Positions 51,788 to 60,829 are shown, numbered from the stretch's first letter. The stretch: 64,000 bases of DNA from CAYRTV01 sp964505785 (GCA_964505785.1 CAZDJZ010000011.1:28053-92052); one strand, 5' to 3'. The notes: generated from the sequence alone by a model not told the origin. Program-made: numbers and translations.

Positions 51788-52124
51788 TGCGCTAGCAAGC
51801 CGTGAGGATCTTATACTGCTTCGGGGCAGCTGAATCGGCATCGATTCCAAGAAACGAGGCACTCTAAAATTCCTTCGCCGCTCTGCTCCTCAGAATGGGC
51901 ATAATCCTCAGAATGTGCTGTTTTTGTGTTCCTTATAAGCCCAGAAGTTATTGTGAAAGAAGGGCTTACAACTCGTTCAGGATGCAGAATGTTAAACACA
52001 TTCAACTTTGCAGCTAAAAGTGCACATGATCTCTCACAAAAACAACACATTGCGAGCATGGCTAACAACACAATGTGAGTATTATGCCCAGAATGACAGA
52101 AGGCAGGCTGCTCCGGAATGATAT
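51788..52124. repeat. element B right of the gap, then non-coding DNA
   Basis: Resumes in the middle of a copy (CCGTGAGGATCTTATACTGC) and ends near 51900 with CTCCTCAGAATGGGC. From there to the DUF2177 gene the DNA holds repeated AGAATG words (CTCAGAATG, GCAGAATG, CCAGAATGAC) but no plausible gene. Confidence 0.5.
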
Positions 52125-52526
52125 TCAGAATCTCAAAGCTCTTGAAATGACATATGTCAGGAATCCGACGGAGGCGGATAAAACCATTCCCCAAATGAGG
52201 TCGACTACGGTGACCACCAGCGGCCATTGCTTGATGGTGGCCAGGTTGGTTAAATCATATGTGGCATACGTGACCAGCCCGAACAAAAGTCCCATCCAAA
52301 CGGCTTTGACTGCCGATGCATCTGCTTTAGCCGGCATCACCACAAAAATCACAACCCCGGCAATGAAAATCAAATAGAACACAATCGCTGCGATCCAGTT
52401 GACCTGAGGCCGCATTATAAAGCCCAAATGCTTGTTGTAAAATCCCCTTGCGATCAGTCCCAGCCAGATCATATCAATGATAAAAAAGACCGGTAAAGCA
52501 ATCAAATACAGTTTAAAAAAATTCAT
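52125..52526 (-). CDS. DUF2177 family membrane protein
   Basis: A 133-aa protein with four predicted helices. Family hallmarks are the N-terminal FFIIDMIWLGLIARGFY and the central GLLFGLVTYATYDLTNLATIKQWPLVVTVVDLIWG, a highly conserved block. GGAGGAAGAAGC precedes the ATG. The function of DUF2177 is unknown. Confidence 0.9.
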   Translation of the reverse strand: MNFFKLYLIALPVFFIIDMIWLGLIARGFYNKHLGFIMRPQVNWIAAIVFYLIFIAGVVIFVVMPAKADASAVKAVWMGLLFGLVTYATYDLTNLATIKQWPLVVTVVDLIWGMVLSASVGFLTYVISRALRF

Positions 52527-52701
52527 GCTTCTTCCTCCAAAATCCCAAATGTTTTTTCTATCGCTTGACGCCGGAAATCAAATATTGTCTGCAGCCGTTT
52601 TCCAACCGTTGCCGGTATGTTTTGGGTTCGTATCAATTGGTATAAGGGCATCAGCTTTATCTTACCCTAATCATCTGCTTATTGACCATTGACTTTTAAA
52701 T

Positions 52702-53424
52702 ATGATAAGAATATTTGAAACAAATCATTTTGCATTGGAGAAAAGATTGAGAAAAATCGTGTCAGTGCCTATGGTTTTTTTACTTATGCCTTTATTCATT
52801 AACGCCGGTGAAGGCAAGGCCGCAACTGATATAAAATTTGGCCTGAAAGCGGGTTTCGACATTTCCTCGCAATGGAGTAGTGAAGAGAAAATTGAAGACG
52901 ATTCCATTGTACTCCGTTCAAGAAGCGGTATACTTTTCGGTGCCATGACACGTTTTCATCTCAGCAACTTATTTAAGCTGCAGCCGGAAATTTTCTATGT
53001 ACAAAAGGGATCCAGACAGGACGTTACTATTCCCGGTGTTCCCATTGGCACTGTCCATGTCGCCTATGATCTGCGCTATCTGGAAATCCCCGTCTTGCTG
53101 AAAACGTATCCCTTGAAAGGAAAGGGCGCGATCCAGCCCACTCTCAGTTTCGGTCCTTATTTCGCTTTTCTGCTCAACGGCACTTATTCTCTAGTCAATA
53201 ATAAAATCGGAAACTTTGAAGAAGCGATGGATGATCTGAAAAAAACAGATATGGGTATTGTCATGGGTTCCGGCCTGGAACTAAAAAACGATACTATCGA
53301 ATTCGGTTTCCATTACCGGACTTCGATGGGATTTGTGAACCTTGCTTTGCCGACCGGCCCTGGTGCCCCCACAGTCAGCTTAAGGAATCTCAATTATATG
53401 GTAACCTTGGAAATCATGATATAA
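52702..53424 (+). CDS. outer-membrane beta-barrel protein (PorT-like)
   Basis: A 240-aa exported protein with a signal-like segment (IVSVPMVFLLMPLFINAGEGKA) and then alternating strands typical of an eight-stranded OMP_b-brl_2 barrel: IKFGLKAGFDISSQW, ILFGAMTRFHLSNLFKLQPEIFYVQKGS, LRYLEIPVLLKTYP, PTLSFGPYFAFLLNG and a terminal NLNYMVTLEIMI. The start is uncertain because no clear ribosome-binding site is seen. It ends 5 bp before an ABC-2 exporter operon, so the barrel may be an outer-membrane partner of that exporter or only share its transcript. Confidence 0.75.
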   Translation: MIRIFETNHFALEKRLRKIVSVPMVFLLMPLFINAGEGKAATDIKFGLKAGFDISSQWSSEEKIEDDSIVLRSRSGILFGAMTRFHLSNLFKLQPEIFYVQKGSRQDVTIPGVPIGTVHVAYDLRYLEIPVLLKTYPLKGKGAIQPTLSFGPYFAFLLNGTYSLVNNKIGNFEEAMDDLKKTDMGIVMGSGLELKNDTIEFGFHYRTSMGFVNLALPTGPGAPTVSLRNLNYMVTLEIMI

Positions 53425-53429
53425 TATCT

Positions 53430-54350
53430 ATGATTAATTCTTCCGCCATCCATATCCGGAATCTGGTCAAAACATATGGGGATGTCACTGCTGTCGATCA
53501 TATCTCTTTTGAGGTTTTCCCTGGAGAAATATTCGGAATCGTCGGTCCCAACGGCGCCGGTAAAACCACCACGGTCGAATGCCTGGAAGGACTTCGCGCG
53601 CCGGATAGCGGAGAGCTTCATGTTCTTGGCCTTCAGCCCCAAAAGGAACGGCATTCACTCAGTTTGCGTATAGGCGTTCAGCTTCAGCAAGCCATTTTGG
53701 CTCATCAGATGAAAGTCTGGGAAGCCCTTGACCTCTTTTCATCTTTTTATCCCAAGTCTCTTGCCCCGGAGCGCCTGCTTGACCAATTGGACCTGACCGA
53801 AAGCCGCAATAAAGCTTTTATCAAACTATCCGGAGGGCAAAAGCAGCGGCTGTTCATCGCCCTGGCCCTCATAAATGATCCTGAGCTTGTATTTTTAGAC
53901 GAATTAACCACAGGACTCGATCCTCAAGGGCGGCACGCCATGTGGGATCTGGTAAGGGACATCAACCATCAAGGCAAGACCGTTCTGCTGACCACTCATT
54001 TTATGGAAGAGGCAGAACTGCTATGCCACCGGGTCGCAATCATGGATCATGGCAAAATCATCGGTTTGGACACACCGGAAAATCTGATAAAAAGCCTGGA
54101 TGCGGAAAATAAGGTCATTTTTTCATATAAAAAGCCATGGGACAACCGTGCTTTGAATGGACTGCCGACCGTACATAAAGTGGAAACAACCACAGAAAAA
54201 GCGGTTATAACCGGAAAGGGAGAAAAATTTGTAGCGGATGTGGTGAACTTTTTGACCGAAAACCATGTCCGGTTTACCGATTTGCGCACTGAACAGCCAA
54301 ATCTGGAGGATGTTTTCTTGAAATATACAGGAACACATATCAGGGATTAA
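53430..54350 (+). CDS. ABC-2-type transporter ATP-binding protein
   Basis: A 306-aa ATPase of the drug/lipid-exporter (CcmA/YadG-like) group. Walker A is GPNGAGKTTT, the Q-loop region is VQLQQAILAHQMKVWEAL, the signature is LSGGQKQR, Walker B is LVFLDELTTGLDPQ, and the switch His is in LLTTHFMEEAE. The C-terminal 80 residues form the regulatory tail typical of these exporters (PNLEDVFLKYTG). The permease follows after 3 bp. Confidence 0.93.
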   Translation: MINSSAIHIRNLVKTYGDVTAVDHISFEVFPGEIFGIVGPNGAGKTTTVECLEGLRAPDSGELHVLGLQPQKERHSLSLRIGVQLQQAILAHQMKVWEALDLFSSFYPKSLAPERLLDQLDLTESRNKAFIKLSGGQKQRLFIALALINDPELVFLDELTTGLDPQGRHAMWDLVRDINHQGKTVLLTTHFMEEAELLCHRVAIMDHGKIIGLDTPENLIKSLDAENKVIFSYKKPWDNRALNGLPTVHKVETTTEKAVITGKGEKFVADVVNFLTENHVRFTDLRTEQPNLEDVFLKYTGTHIRD

Positions 54351-54353
54351 AGA

Positions 54354-55097
54354 ATGAAAAGTTTTTTTAAATTAACCTGGATGGAAATGAAACTTTTCAT
54401 GCGTGAACCCCAGGCGGCGTTCTTCACCTTAGTGTTCCCTTTGATTTTGTTATTTGTCTTCGGCAGTATATACGGTAATAAACCCAGTCCCCTTTTCGGA
54501 GGATTCGGCAATGTGGATGTTTCTGTTCCCTCTTATACAGGGCTGATCATTGCGACCAGCGGATTGATCTCCATCCCGGTGATCATTTCAACCTACCGCG
54601 AAACAGGGATCCTGCGCCGCTTCAAGGTGACACCTTTGCGGCCCTTATCTCTTTTAACCGCGGATCTGGTCGTCATATTCTTCATGACGGCCTTGGGCAT
54701 GGCTCTTCTCATTCTGGCCGCTGATATTTTTTACGGACTGCGTTTCAGCGGCAGCCCCGTGAATTTCGGTATGGGTTTTATCCTAAGCTGTCTGAGTTTC
54801 TTTTCCCTGGGTTTTATTCTAGCCGGCTTCCTTCCAACAGCGCGAACAGCTCAAATCGTCGGCATGGCCATTTTTTTCCCTATGATTTTTCTGTCCGGTG
54901 CCACCCTTCCCATGGAAATGATGCCGGACAATATTCAATCCATCTCCAGCTTTATTCCTCTAACTTACATCGTTAATCTGCTCAAAGGTTTCTGGTTCGG
55001 CGACACCTGGGCCCAGCATTGGCTTAATACAGCTGTTCTTTTGGTCCTCATGCTTATTTCTTTAATCATATCGATCAAAGTCTTCCGCTGGGAGTGA
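54354..55097 (+). CDS. ABC-2-type transporter permease
   Basis: A 247-aa permease with six hydrophobic segments. It has the ABC-2 hallmarks FFTLVFPLILLFVFGSIYG at the first helix, a loop with RRFKVTPLRPLSLLTADLV, and the MIFLSGATLPMEMMPDNIQSISSFIPLTYIVNLLKGFWFG block. It pairs with the preceding ATPase to export an unknown substrate. Confidence 0.92.
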   Translation: MKSFFKLTWMEMKLFMREPQAAFFTLVFPLILLFVFGSIYGNKPSPLFGGFGNVDVSVPSYTGLIIATSGLISIPVIISTYRETGILRRFKVTPLRPLSLLTADLVVIFFMTALGMALLILAADIFYGLRFSGSPVNFGMGFILSCLSFFSLGFILAGFLPTARTAQIVGMAIFFPMIFLSGATLPMEMMPDNIQSISSFIPLTYIVNLLKGFWFGDTWAQHWLNTAVLLVLMLISLIISIKVFRWE

Positions 55098-55258
55098 AAA
55101 AAAGCCGCCTTTGCCTTCTTTGGGTCTCCATGTTTTATAGATTCATCACCTTTAAATTTCACCTTTTCTCTTTTTTCTATGAATTCTTTTTTATCCCCAC
55201 AGAATCTGTAAACATAAAAATAATTTGCCAGACCAACCGCACAACTTCTGTCCCTATC

Positions 55259-55501
55259 CTATTTCTTTATCAGTTTTATAATCAATAGTAAAACAATGGC
55301 GCCGAGCAAAGCAGTGAGGATTGTCCCTGCCAACCCGGTTCCTAGGGCAGTCCCCAAAATCAAATTCCCCAGGAAGGCCCCCACAATGCCAATAACAATG
55401 TCCCAGACAAGACCAAAACCCCTGCCTTTAACAATCACGCCGGCCAACCATCCTGCGATTAAGCCCACAATAAGCCATGTGATGATTTGAGTCAAAGTCA
55501 T
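55259..55501 (-). CDS. GlsB/YeaQ/YmgE family stress-associated membrane protein
   Basis: An 80-aa protein with three helices and the family's glycine-rich pattern (ITWLIVGLIAGWLAGVIVKGRGFGLVWDIVIGIVGAFLGN). Members are often called transglycosylase-associated proteins, but no enzymatic activity is established. A near-perfect AGGAGGTTAGG precedes the ATG. It converges with the ABC-2 operon. Confidence 0.92.
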   Translation of the reverse strand: MTLTQIITWLIVGLIAGWLAGVIVKGRGFGLVWDIVIGIVGAFLGNLILGTALGTGLAGTILTALLGAIVLLLIIKLIKK

Positions 55502-55643
55502 GTTCCTAACCTCCTAAAAAAAGTTTATTCGACGCATACCTACCCCCTCTTTTCATTTCTGGAGGTAGATTGCTAATTTTTTACCCCTTTTGATATAAGT
55601 ATATCGTATTATTTTAGCATTAGCAATTTATCCCCTTTCTTTG

Positions 55644-55671
55644 TTGACAATATGGAGACTGCCGCTATAAT
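55644..55671 (+). promoter_or_regulatory. strong sigma70 promoter
   Basis: TTGACA (55644-55649) and TATAAT (55666-55671), both full consensus, with a 16-nt spacer and 35 bp before the start of the exported protein at 55707. One of the best sigma70 promoters in the window. Confidence 0.7.
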
Positions 55672-55706
55672 GAATGACTCAAATTCATATTTAGGTGAAG
55701 AAAAAA

Positions 55707-56273
55707 ATGAAAAAAACTTTTTATTCATCCATTTTTACCGCTCTAATATTTTTCTTTATACCTGGTTTTGTGTCTTTATCCGCAGATGTGATCAAACCCT
55801 GTTCATTTATGACTCAAGAGCAAGTCGAAGAAATTTTCGGAACCGAAGTCAATGAACCCACTGAAAAACTTGTCACAGGATTAGCCGCCTGCCATAAATG
55901 CATGTACTACACAAAAGGTGAGGTGGAAGCCAGCGGAGCCATGGGCTCTTTGATCATAGAGCTTTATGATGCCCAGACCATGGAGAAACAGGGTGGAACC
56001 TTCAAAACCCCGGAAGATTTTTTCAATTTCACTATGCAAAACAGCCGGCAGATCGACATGGTGCTGGAAGAGATTCCGGATTTAGGCCAGCAAGCTGTGT
56101 GGATGCCCCAGACATATCAAATGAATGTTCTGATCCCTGGATATTATATTACCCTCAAAATCGGTGGGATCAAGAAATTCACCGGCGAAAATAAAGAGGA
56201 AGAAAGAGCTGAATTCCGCAAAGAAAAATGCATTGAGCTCATGAAAACCTACATCCTGCCCAAGCTGCAGTAG
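55707..56273 (+). CDS. exported protein of unknown function
   Basis: A 188-aa protein with a signal peptide (MKKTFYSSIFTALIFFFIPGFVSLSADV). The ATG at 55707 is preferred over a GTG four codons upstream; AGGTG lies 7 nt before it. The mature part begins KPCSFMTQEQVEEIFGTEVNEP, with paired cysteines in AACHKCMYY. It resembles small lipoprotein-like domains that start with a PCSLLT motif (DUF3558 type), but the match is not certain. It is driven by a strong consensus promoter and stands alone, so it may be an abundant envelope protein. Confidence 0.7.
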   Translation: MKKTFYSSIFTALIFFFIPGFVSLSADVIKPCSFMTQEQVEEIFGTEVNEPTEKLVTGLAACHKCMYYTKGEVEASGAMGSLIIELYDAQTMEKQGGTFKTPEDFFNFTMQNSRQIDMVLEEIPDLGQQAVWMPQTYQMNVLIPGYYITLKIGGIKKFTGENKEEERAEFRKEKCIELMKTYILPKLQ

Positions 56274-56645
56274 CTGCCTCTCCACAATTACGTCATCCTG
56301 AGGCTTGCGAAGCAAGCCATCTTGTAAACCCTGGGGCTGCGGCAGCACAAATATGTCATCCCCAGGACTGCGGCAGCAGCCCGTGGGGATCTTAGACTGC
56401 TTCGTCAAATGAATCGATACCGATTCCACATGCAAGTACAGTCTAAGATTCCCGTCGCTCCGCTCCGGGAATGACATTCTCCATGTCACCCCCGAATCGC
56501 ACAGCAGAAATCTGCCTCGATATGGTTTTGAGATTTGCGATTTGAGATTTGCGATTTGAGATATACAAAGCCGCTTGGGATCCTTCGTCGCATTGCTCTC
56601 CAGGATGACAGAGCATAGCTCCGCTCCCCTGACCCACCGGCCGGG
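56274..56645. repeat. element B copies and GATTTGA array
   Basis: A partial copy at 56291 (GTCATCCTGAGGCTTGC) is followed by a full copy (56355-56475, GTCATCCCCAGGACTGC through CGGGAATGACA). Then comes an array of GATTTG(C/A) units at 56525-56560, and a last element B half ending CCAGGATGACAG at 56611. No gene is visible. Confidence 0.6.
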
Positions 56646-57971
56646 CTATTTAATAATCAAAAACTCCCGCTGCCGTCCGTCAATAAACCGGCAGCCGTCT
56701 GCAGTGAAAGAGGCGTCTTCCTCATAGCCGATGCGCAGATCCTGCCCGCCCCATTCGGGCACCGGCGTTGTGCAGCTGAACTCTATGGCATAAACAGTAT
56801 TCGGGTAAAGCGGGTAATCCCATTTCGGCGGATTCCCTTCATCAATATGGTTGGGATTGCGTCCATCAGGCGTGCAGCCGGCGGCGTGGCCGTAAAAACC
56901 AAGCGGATGCGTATAGATTAAGCCGTTCAATCCCTCCGCCTTAAGCTTATTCATAGTGATATCCCGGATTTCCGCGCCGGTCCTTCCTTCCTGGAATTCG
57001 GCCATAAAGATGTCAGCCATCCGGTTAGCGTTGTCCAGGGCTTTCTGAATCCCTGACGGCACATCTGTCTCTCCTGTCTTTAAAACATACGCCTGCCACT
57101 GCATATCCGTGCACAGCCCGAGATAGACAATGCCGACGTCACAGTGAAGAACATCGCCCCGGCGGATAACCTTGTCGTCTTTCGGGTACTTCTCTGCTTC
57201 GGTCTTGGAACGTACGATATCGATCGAGGGATGAAACCAGGTTTCCATACCCAACCCCTCGATCCTCTGCCGGATCCACCACCGGACCTCATCCGCGGTG
57301 GTGACGCCGGGCATAATAACCTCATTGGAGAAAAACTCAGCGATCAAATCATGGGCGATACTGCAGATGTAAGGATAGGCATCCAATTCCTGGGGACTGC
57401 GTGTTTCCAGCCAGCCGACACAGACGTCCTCGGCGGAAACCAGCTTCCGGCTGAGCTCGGCCCCCAAACCTTCCTCCAGCTTATCCCTCTGCGATGCCGA
57501 CATTCCGTCTGCCAGCGGCCAGGCGGAGGAAACATTGATCCCTATCTTCTCGGGATTTCTCTCCCGGATAAAATCCGCCAAATTCGCCATCTGCTTTTTA
57601 TTCCGCGGCCTCCAGATGTTTTTATAGCCGGGCACACCGCCGGGAGCACTGCAGAAGCGCTCAATCCCTTTTCCCGGCCCCATGTCCTGAAAAATAAGAA
57701 CGACCTGGCCGCCGGAATACATAACCGGCCTGGGTACCAGAGTGAAATAGACCGGATCTTCCATGTACTCGCGGTTCATGACCAGCCACATATCGATCCC
57801 GGCCCGCCGCATGATCCCGGGGAGAATATTCTCCAGCCGCCATTCCTGCCAGGCATTGACAACTTCGGCCTGCTCCTGTTTCGTCATAATTAAATGATTG
57901 TCTGAAGCAAATACAGAAAATGAAAAAGATAAAAGAATGACACATAAGATCATAATTTTTCTAGTGTTCAT
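56646..57971 (-). CDS. exported M24-family Xaa-Pro aminopeptidase-like protein
   Basis: A 441-aa protein with a signal peptide (IMILCVILLSFSFSVFASDNH). The N-terminal creatinase-like domain (about 25-200) precedes the pita-bread catalytic domain. Metal ligands are visible in order: HCDVGIVYLGLCTDMQW (two Asp), LGFYGHAAG (His), AIEFSCTTPVPEW (Glu) and GYEEDASFT (Glu). AAGGAGATGCT precedes the ATG. It would cleave N-terminal residues next to proline outside the inner membrane, complementing the exported M14 and S10 carboxypeptidases in this window. Confidence 0.9.
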   Translation of the reverse strand: MNTRKIMILCVILLSFSFSVFASDNHLIMTKQEQAEVVNAWQEWRLENILPGIMRRAGIDMWLVMNREYMEDPVYFTLVPRPVMYSGGQVVLIFQDMGPGKGIERFCSAPGGVPGYKNIWRPRNKKQMANLADFIRERNPEKIGINVSSAWPLADGMSASQRDKLEEGLGAELSRKLVSAEDVCVGWLETRSPQELDAYPYICSIAHDLIAEFFSNEVIMPGVTTADEVRWWIRQRIEGLGMETWFHPSIDIVRSKTEAEKYPKDDKVIRRGDVLHCDVGIVYLGLCTDMQWQAYVLKTGETDVPSGIQKALDNANRMADIFMAEFQEGRTGAEIRDITMNKLKAEGLNGLIYTHPLGFYGHAAGCTPDGRNPNHIDEGNPPKWDYPLYPNTVYAIEFSCTTPVPEWGGQDLRIGYEEDASFTADGCRFIDGRQREFLIIK

Positions 57972-58473
57972 AGCATCTCCTTAGTTATATACGATTCACA
58001 CTCTCGGCATTTTTCCCGAGTCATTTTTATAATCATCACTCGTCCCTTTGTCAAGGACAGCGATGTCATTGTCAAAGAAACGTAAAAACTTCCGGAACTT
58101 AGCAACGTGAAAATTTCCGGTTTGGGATCCTTCATCGCACGGCTCCCCAGGATGACAGAGTCGGCCGCCGCCAATTTTCATCCCAGAACCGCGCAGGCCC
58201 CTAAAGACCTGACGCCCCCATTCTGAGGCCTTCGCCGGTCGCCCCCCATTGTCAGCCTGAGGCCGACCCCGGCATCTTCCTTGTCATCCCCGAGCCGCAA
58301 AGCGGCGACGGGGATCTTAGACGGCCTCGCATGATGAATCGATACCTTTTTTCCTGCCGAACACTAAGATTCCCGCCGCTTCGCTCCGGGAATGATTAGC
58401 GTCTGTCATTCTGAGGGCTTTGCAGAAGCCCGAAGAATCCCAAACGGCATCGCCTAGAGGCCTGGTGCCATTC
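57972..58473. repeat. element B copies, no gene
   Basis: A half copy ends at 58160 (CCAGGATGACAGAG). Degenerate ends follow (58215-58275), then a full copy (58282-58395, TTGTCATCCCCGAGCC through CCGGGAATGA), and another left half (CTGTCATTCTGAGGGC) reaching to the next gene. The 150 bp next to the aminopeptidase start (57972-58110) hold its leader and promoter. Confidence 0.6.
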
Positions 58474-59862
58474 TCACTGATAGCCGAATATAATCGGAAA
58501 CATAATCACCACAATCCAGGCCCAGACGGCATAAACGGGGAGATAAGACGTCTGCCACCTCTCCAACGGAGCAAACGATGTCCGGCCTGTTAAGAATCGC
58601 ACATACAGCACAGCCGACCAGGCGAGATTCACGAGTAAAATGATATTCTCGCCCAGAGCCGCCACTTTGTTGGGGCTGAAACCAAACTCGGAAATGCGGG
58701 CCGCGATCGCCCACAGTGCCAGGGCATCAACCAGCAGCGCAGAGAGAACCAGCAGGAGCTGCAGCCTGTCAAATAACCCGGGGCCCGCCATATGGTCACG
58801 GGCTGAAATAGAATAAAGCAGCAGCCCGAGGACAACAACCAGGAGCAGATCAAATCCTATCAGCACTTCCCGTTCAATATTGATTCCCCGGCCTGTCCAG
58901 ACCATTGTCACTAAAAAGGCAAGCAGCAAAACCGTAAAAAGCGGCGTAAACAGCCGTGTAAGCACGGGCGCCATGTTCTCGATAATACTTTGTTTAGCTT
59001 CGACCAGCCAGGCACTGATGATGACGGCCCCGGCGACTCCGCACGGCATCACCCATGACTGCACAAGCCACTCCACTTCAAAGCCTATGGCGCTGAAAAC
59101 AAATACCGTAAAGAGAATCAAAACGCCGCCGCCAAAAGCAATAAGAGTATAATAAATGAACCATTCACCTGAAAAACGAATAAAATTCATACGCCGGCCT
59201 TGGTCGCTTAAGCGCCCGGAAATATAAGCGAAACCAACACCCAGCCACAACGCAATTGGAAGATGCATGGCCGCCAGCATCTCGGTGTGGCCGGCAGGTT
59301 TATAAGGAATAATATTCACAGCCAGGGCGGCAGCGGCAAACAGTGCGGCCAGTCCATAGCGGCCTGCCTTATGCATGCCTCGTTTCCAGGCAAAGAATCC
59401 CGCCAGAAACGGCAAAACAAACAGGCTGAAGTTGCGCGCATAAAACGATAATGAGATATTATTGTCAAAATCAAAGGCCATGCCGAAGAACACAGGCAGC
59501 TTGATGGCAGCAGCCGAGGCAATGGCCAGCACTACAGCGACAATCACCTCTTTCTTTTGCTCGAAAGCGGAACCATTTGAATCCGGCAATACCACAAGCT
59601 GCTTCCAGAGCCGCTCAGAGTATTCCCGCGCAAACTCCCGCGATATGGAGTCAATATCACCTAGGCGCTTCACCGCAACCAGGAAGGCCTCATCATCGTC
59701 AAGGCCGGAATCTTTGAGCGTATCCACCTGCGTCCGAAGATGATCTTCCAGTTCCTCTACATCAACAGCCTTGATTTCTTTCCTGCGGCTGATATAGGTT
59801 CTCCATTCGCTTATCCGTTCTTCCAGTGCCGGTTTCTTTTCCACTTTCTGTCTCCTTTTCAA
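58474..59862 (-). CDS. permease-prefix (HAAS-like) domain membrane protein
   Basis: A 462-aa protein. The first 90 residues are a charged helical permease-prefix domain (ERISEWRTYISRRKEIKAVDVEELEDHLR, then DDDEAFLVAVKRLGD). This is followed by ten or so membrane segments with small loops. In other bacteria this prefix is found on proteins encoded next to PadR regulators. Here the gene overlaps the PadR gene by 4 bp (ATGA), so the two are co-translated. No transport or catalytic motif is apparent. It might sense envelope stress or antibiotic exposure, an inference from the PadR context. Confidence 0.8.
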   Translation of the reverse strand: MKRRQKVEKKPALEERISEWRTYISRRKEIKAVDVEELEDHLRTQVDTLKDSGLDDDEAFLVAVKRLGDIDSISREFAREYSERLWKQLVVLPDSNGSAFEQKKEVIVAVVLAIASAAAIKLPVFFGMAFDFDNNISLSFYARNFSLFVLPFLAGFFAWKRGMHKAGRYGLAALFAAAALAVNIIPYKPAGHTEMLAAMHLPIALWLGVGFAYISGRLSDQGRRMNFIRFSGEWFIYYTLIAFGGGVLILFTVFVFSAIGFEVEWLVQSWVMPCGVAGAVIISAWLVEAKQSIIENMAPVLTRLFTPLFTVLLLAFLVTMVWTGRGINIEREVLIGFDLLLVVVLGLLLYSISARDHMAGPGLFDRLQLLLVLSALLVDALALWAIAARISEFGFSPNKVAALGENIILLVNLAWSAVLYVRFLTGRTSFAPLERWQTSYLPVYAVWAWIVVIMFPIIFGYQ

Positions 59863-60218
59863 GCGCTTTGTAATCCAGCATCCGAGCGGCTGAACCAGAT
59901 GCCGCGCAATGCGGAATCAACAACCTCCCACTGACGCCGCTGCTTTGCAAGCTGTTTTAAGCCTCGGTCTGTCAGGCGGTAGTATTTCCTCCGCCTTCCG
60001 GATTCAGACTTGCGCCACGCCGCTTTAACCCATCCATTGCGCTCGAGACGATGCAGAAGAGGATAAAGCATTCCATCCGTCCACTGAAGCTTGCCGCCGG
60101 AGAGTTCGCTTACTCTCTTTATAATGGCATAGCCATAGCTTTCGCCTTCTTTGAGTATGGACAGAACAAGCGGCGCAGCGGAAGCCGCAACAAAATCCTT
60201 ATCGATCTTCATGTTCAT
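59859..60218 (-). CDS. PadR-family transcriptional repressor
   Basis: A 119-aa winged-helix regulator. The start at 60218 (MNMKIDKDF) has GGGAG 5 nt upstream. Family landmarks are LVLSILKEGESYGYAIIKRVSELSGG, the wing WTDGMLYPLLHRLERNGWVKAAW and RRKYYRLTDRGLKQL. It probably represses its own operon by binding the perfect palindrome between the -35 and -10 boxes about 30-60 bp upstream. The downstream gene encodes a permease-prefix membrane protein. Confidence 0.93.
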   Translation of the reverse strand: MNMKIDKDFVAASAAPLVLSILKEGESYGYAIIKRVSELSGGKLQWTDGMLYPLLHRLERNGWVKAAWRKSESGRRRKYYRLTDRGLKQLAKQRRQWEVVDSALRGIWFSRSDAGLQSA

Positions 60219-60247
60219 TTTACTCCCTGGCTCCAATACATAGAAGA

Positions 60248-60276
60248 ACTATACATAGATATTCTATGTATGTCAA
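60248..60276 (-). promoter_or_regulatory. PadR operon promoter with embedded operator
   Basis: On the minus strand TTGACA (60271-60276) and TATAGT (60248-60253) are 17 nt apart, an almost perfect sigma70 promoter. The spacer and -10 contain the palindrome ATACATAGA-TAT-TCTATGTAT (60251-60271, 9-bp arms without mismatch). Another half-site (ACATAGAA) lies at 60240. Binding of a PadR dimer here would block RNA polymerase directly. Confidence 0.8.
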
Positions 60277-60291
60277 GCAGCGCAGACCCCT

Positions 60292-60360
60292 TTGTCATCC
60301 CCGAAGCCGCGCCAGGAACACACATGTCATCCCCAGGCCGCGGCAGCGGCCGCCCTGGAT
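60292..60360. repeat. element B ends
   Basis: TTGTCATCCCCGAAGCC and ATGTCATCCCCAGGCC are two left ends of element B in tandem. They abut the remains of the kinase gene, suggesting that the repeats took part in the loss of its 5' part. Confidence 0.5.
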
Positions 60361-60829
60361 CATCCCAATATCTGCACGGTATATGAATTCGATAAGACTG
60401 ACCATGGGAACCATCGCCTACATGTCGCCGGAACAAGCCCAAGGTCAAGAGGTGGACCACAGAACAGACGTCTGGTCCCTCGGCGTAGTGCTTTATGAAA
60501 TGCCCTCCGGCATGCTTTCCAGGGGGGTCATTCCGAAAAGACAGGCAGCCTTGGATAAATGTATGGAGCTGGACCCCAACCTCCCCGAGCTGCATGATAT
60601 GCTCGCGGCCAATGCCGCCTGGATTGAATTTGACTGGGACAAGGCAGACCGGGAATTCCTTCTAACACTCGAACTCAATCCCAATCTTGCCGGCACCCGG
60701 GTTTTCTACGGACTCTTTCTTACCGGGATGGGACGTTTTAATGAAGCAAAGAAACAGATGAAAATGGGAGCGGGACGATCCCCGTTTCCAGGAGCTTATC
60801 CGCCGCATGAATTATCCGAAAAGCTCTGA
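60352..60829 (+). pseudogene. decayed Ser/Thr protein kinase-TPR gene
   Basis: Three pieces of one gene type remain. Frame 1 at 60352-60402 reads ALDHPNICTVYEFDKTD, the alphaC-beta4 region of bacterial Hanks-type kinases. In another frame from about 60400, TMGTIAYMSPEQAQGQEVDHRTDVWSLGVVLYEM is the activation-segment end and helix F. It then jumps to a TPR-like tail (ALDKCMELDPNLPELHDML, and WDKADREFLLTLELNPNLAGTR to NEAKKQMKMG). The N-lobe with the ATP lysine and the segment with HRD and DFG are missing, and the frame shifts between pieces. The protein cannot be an active kinase. Kinase-TPR proteins of this kind are abundant in Acidobacteriota-like genomes. Confidence 0.82.

Noticed and set aside
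51173..51862. Minus-strand open frame running through the N gap
   Set aside because: It reads through repeats and undefined bases; the translation is repeat-encoded (Arg/Ser-rich) with no family match.
60266..60829. A single intact 187-codon kinase-like gene
   Set aside because: The first 45 codons are element B sequence, the kinase part lacks its N-lobe and catalytic loop, and an adjacent piece lies in another frame; it is a pseudogene.
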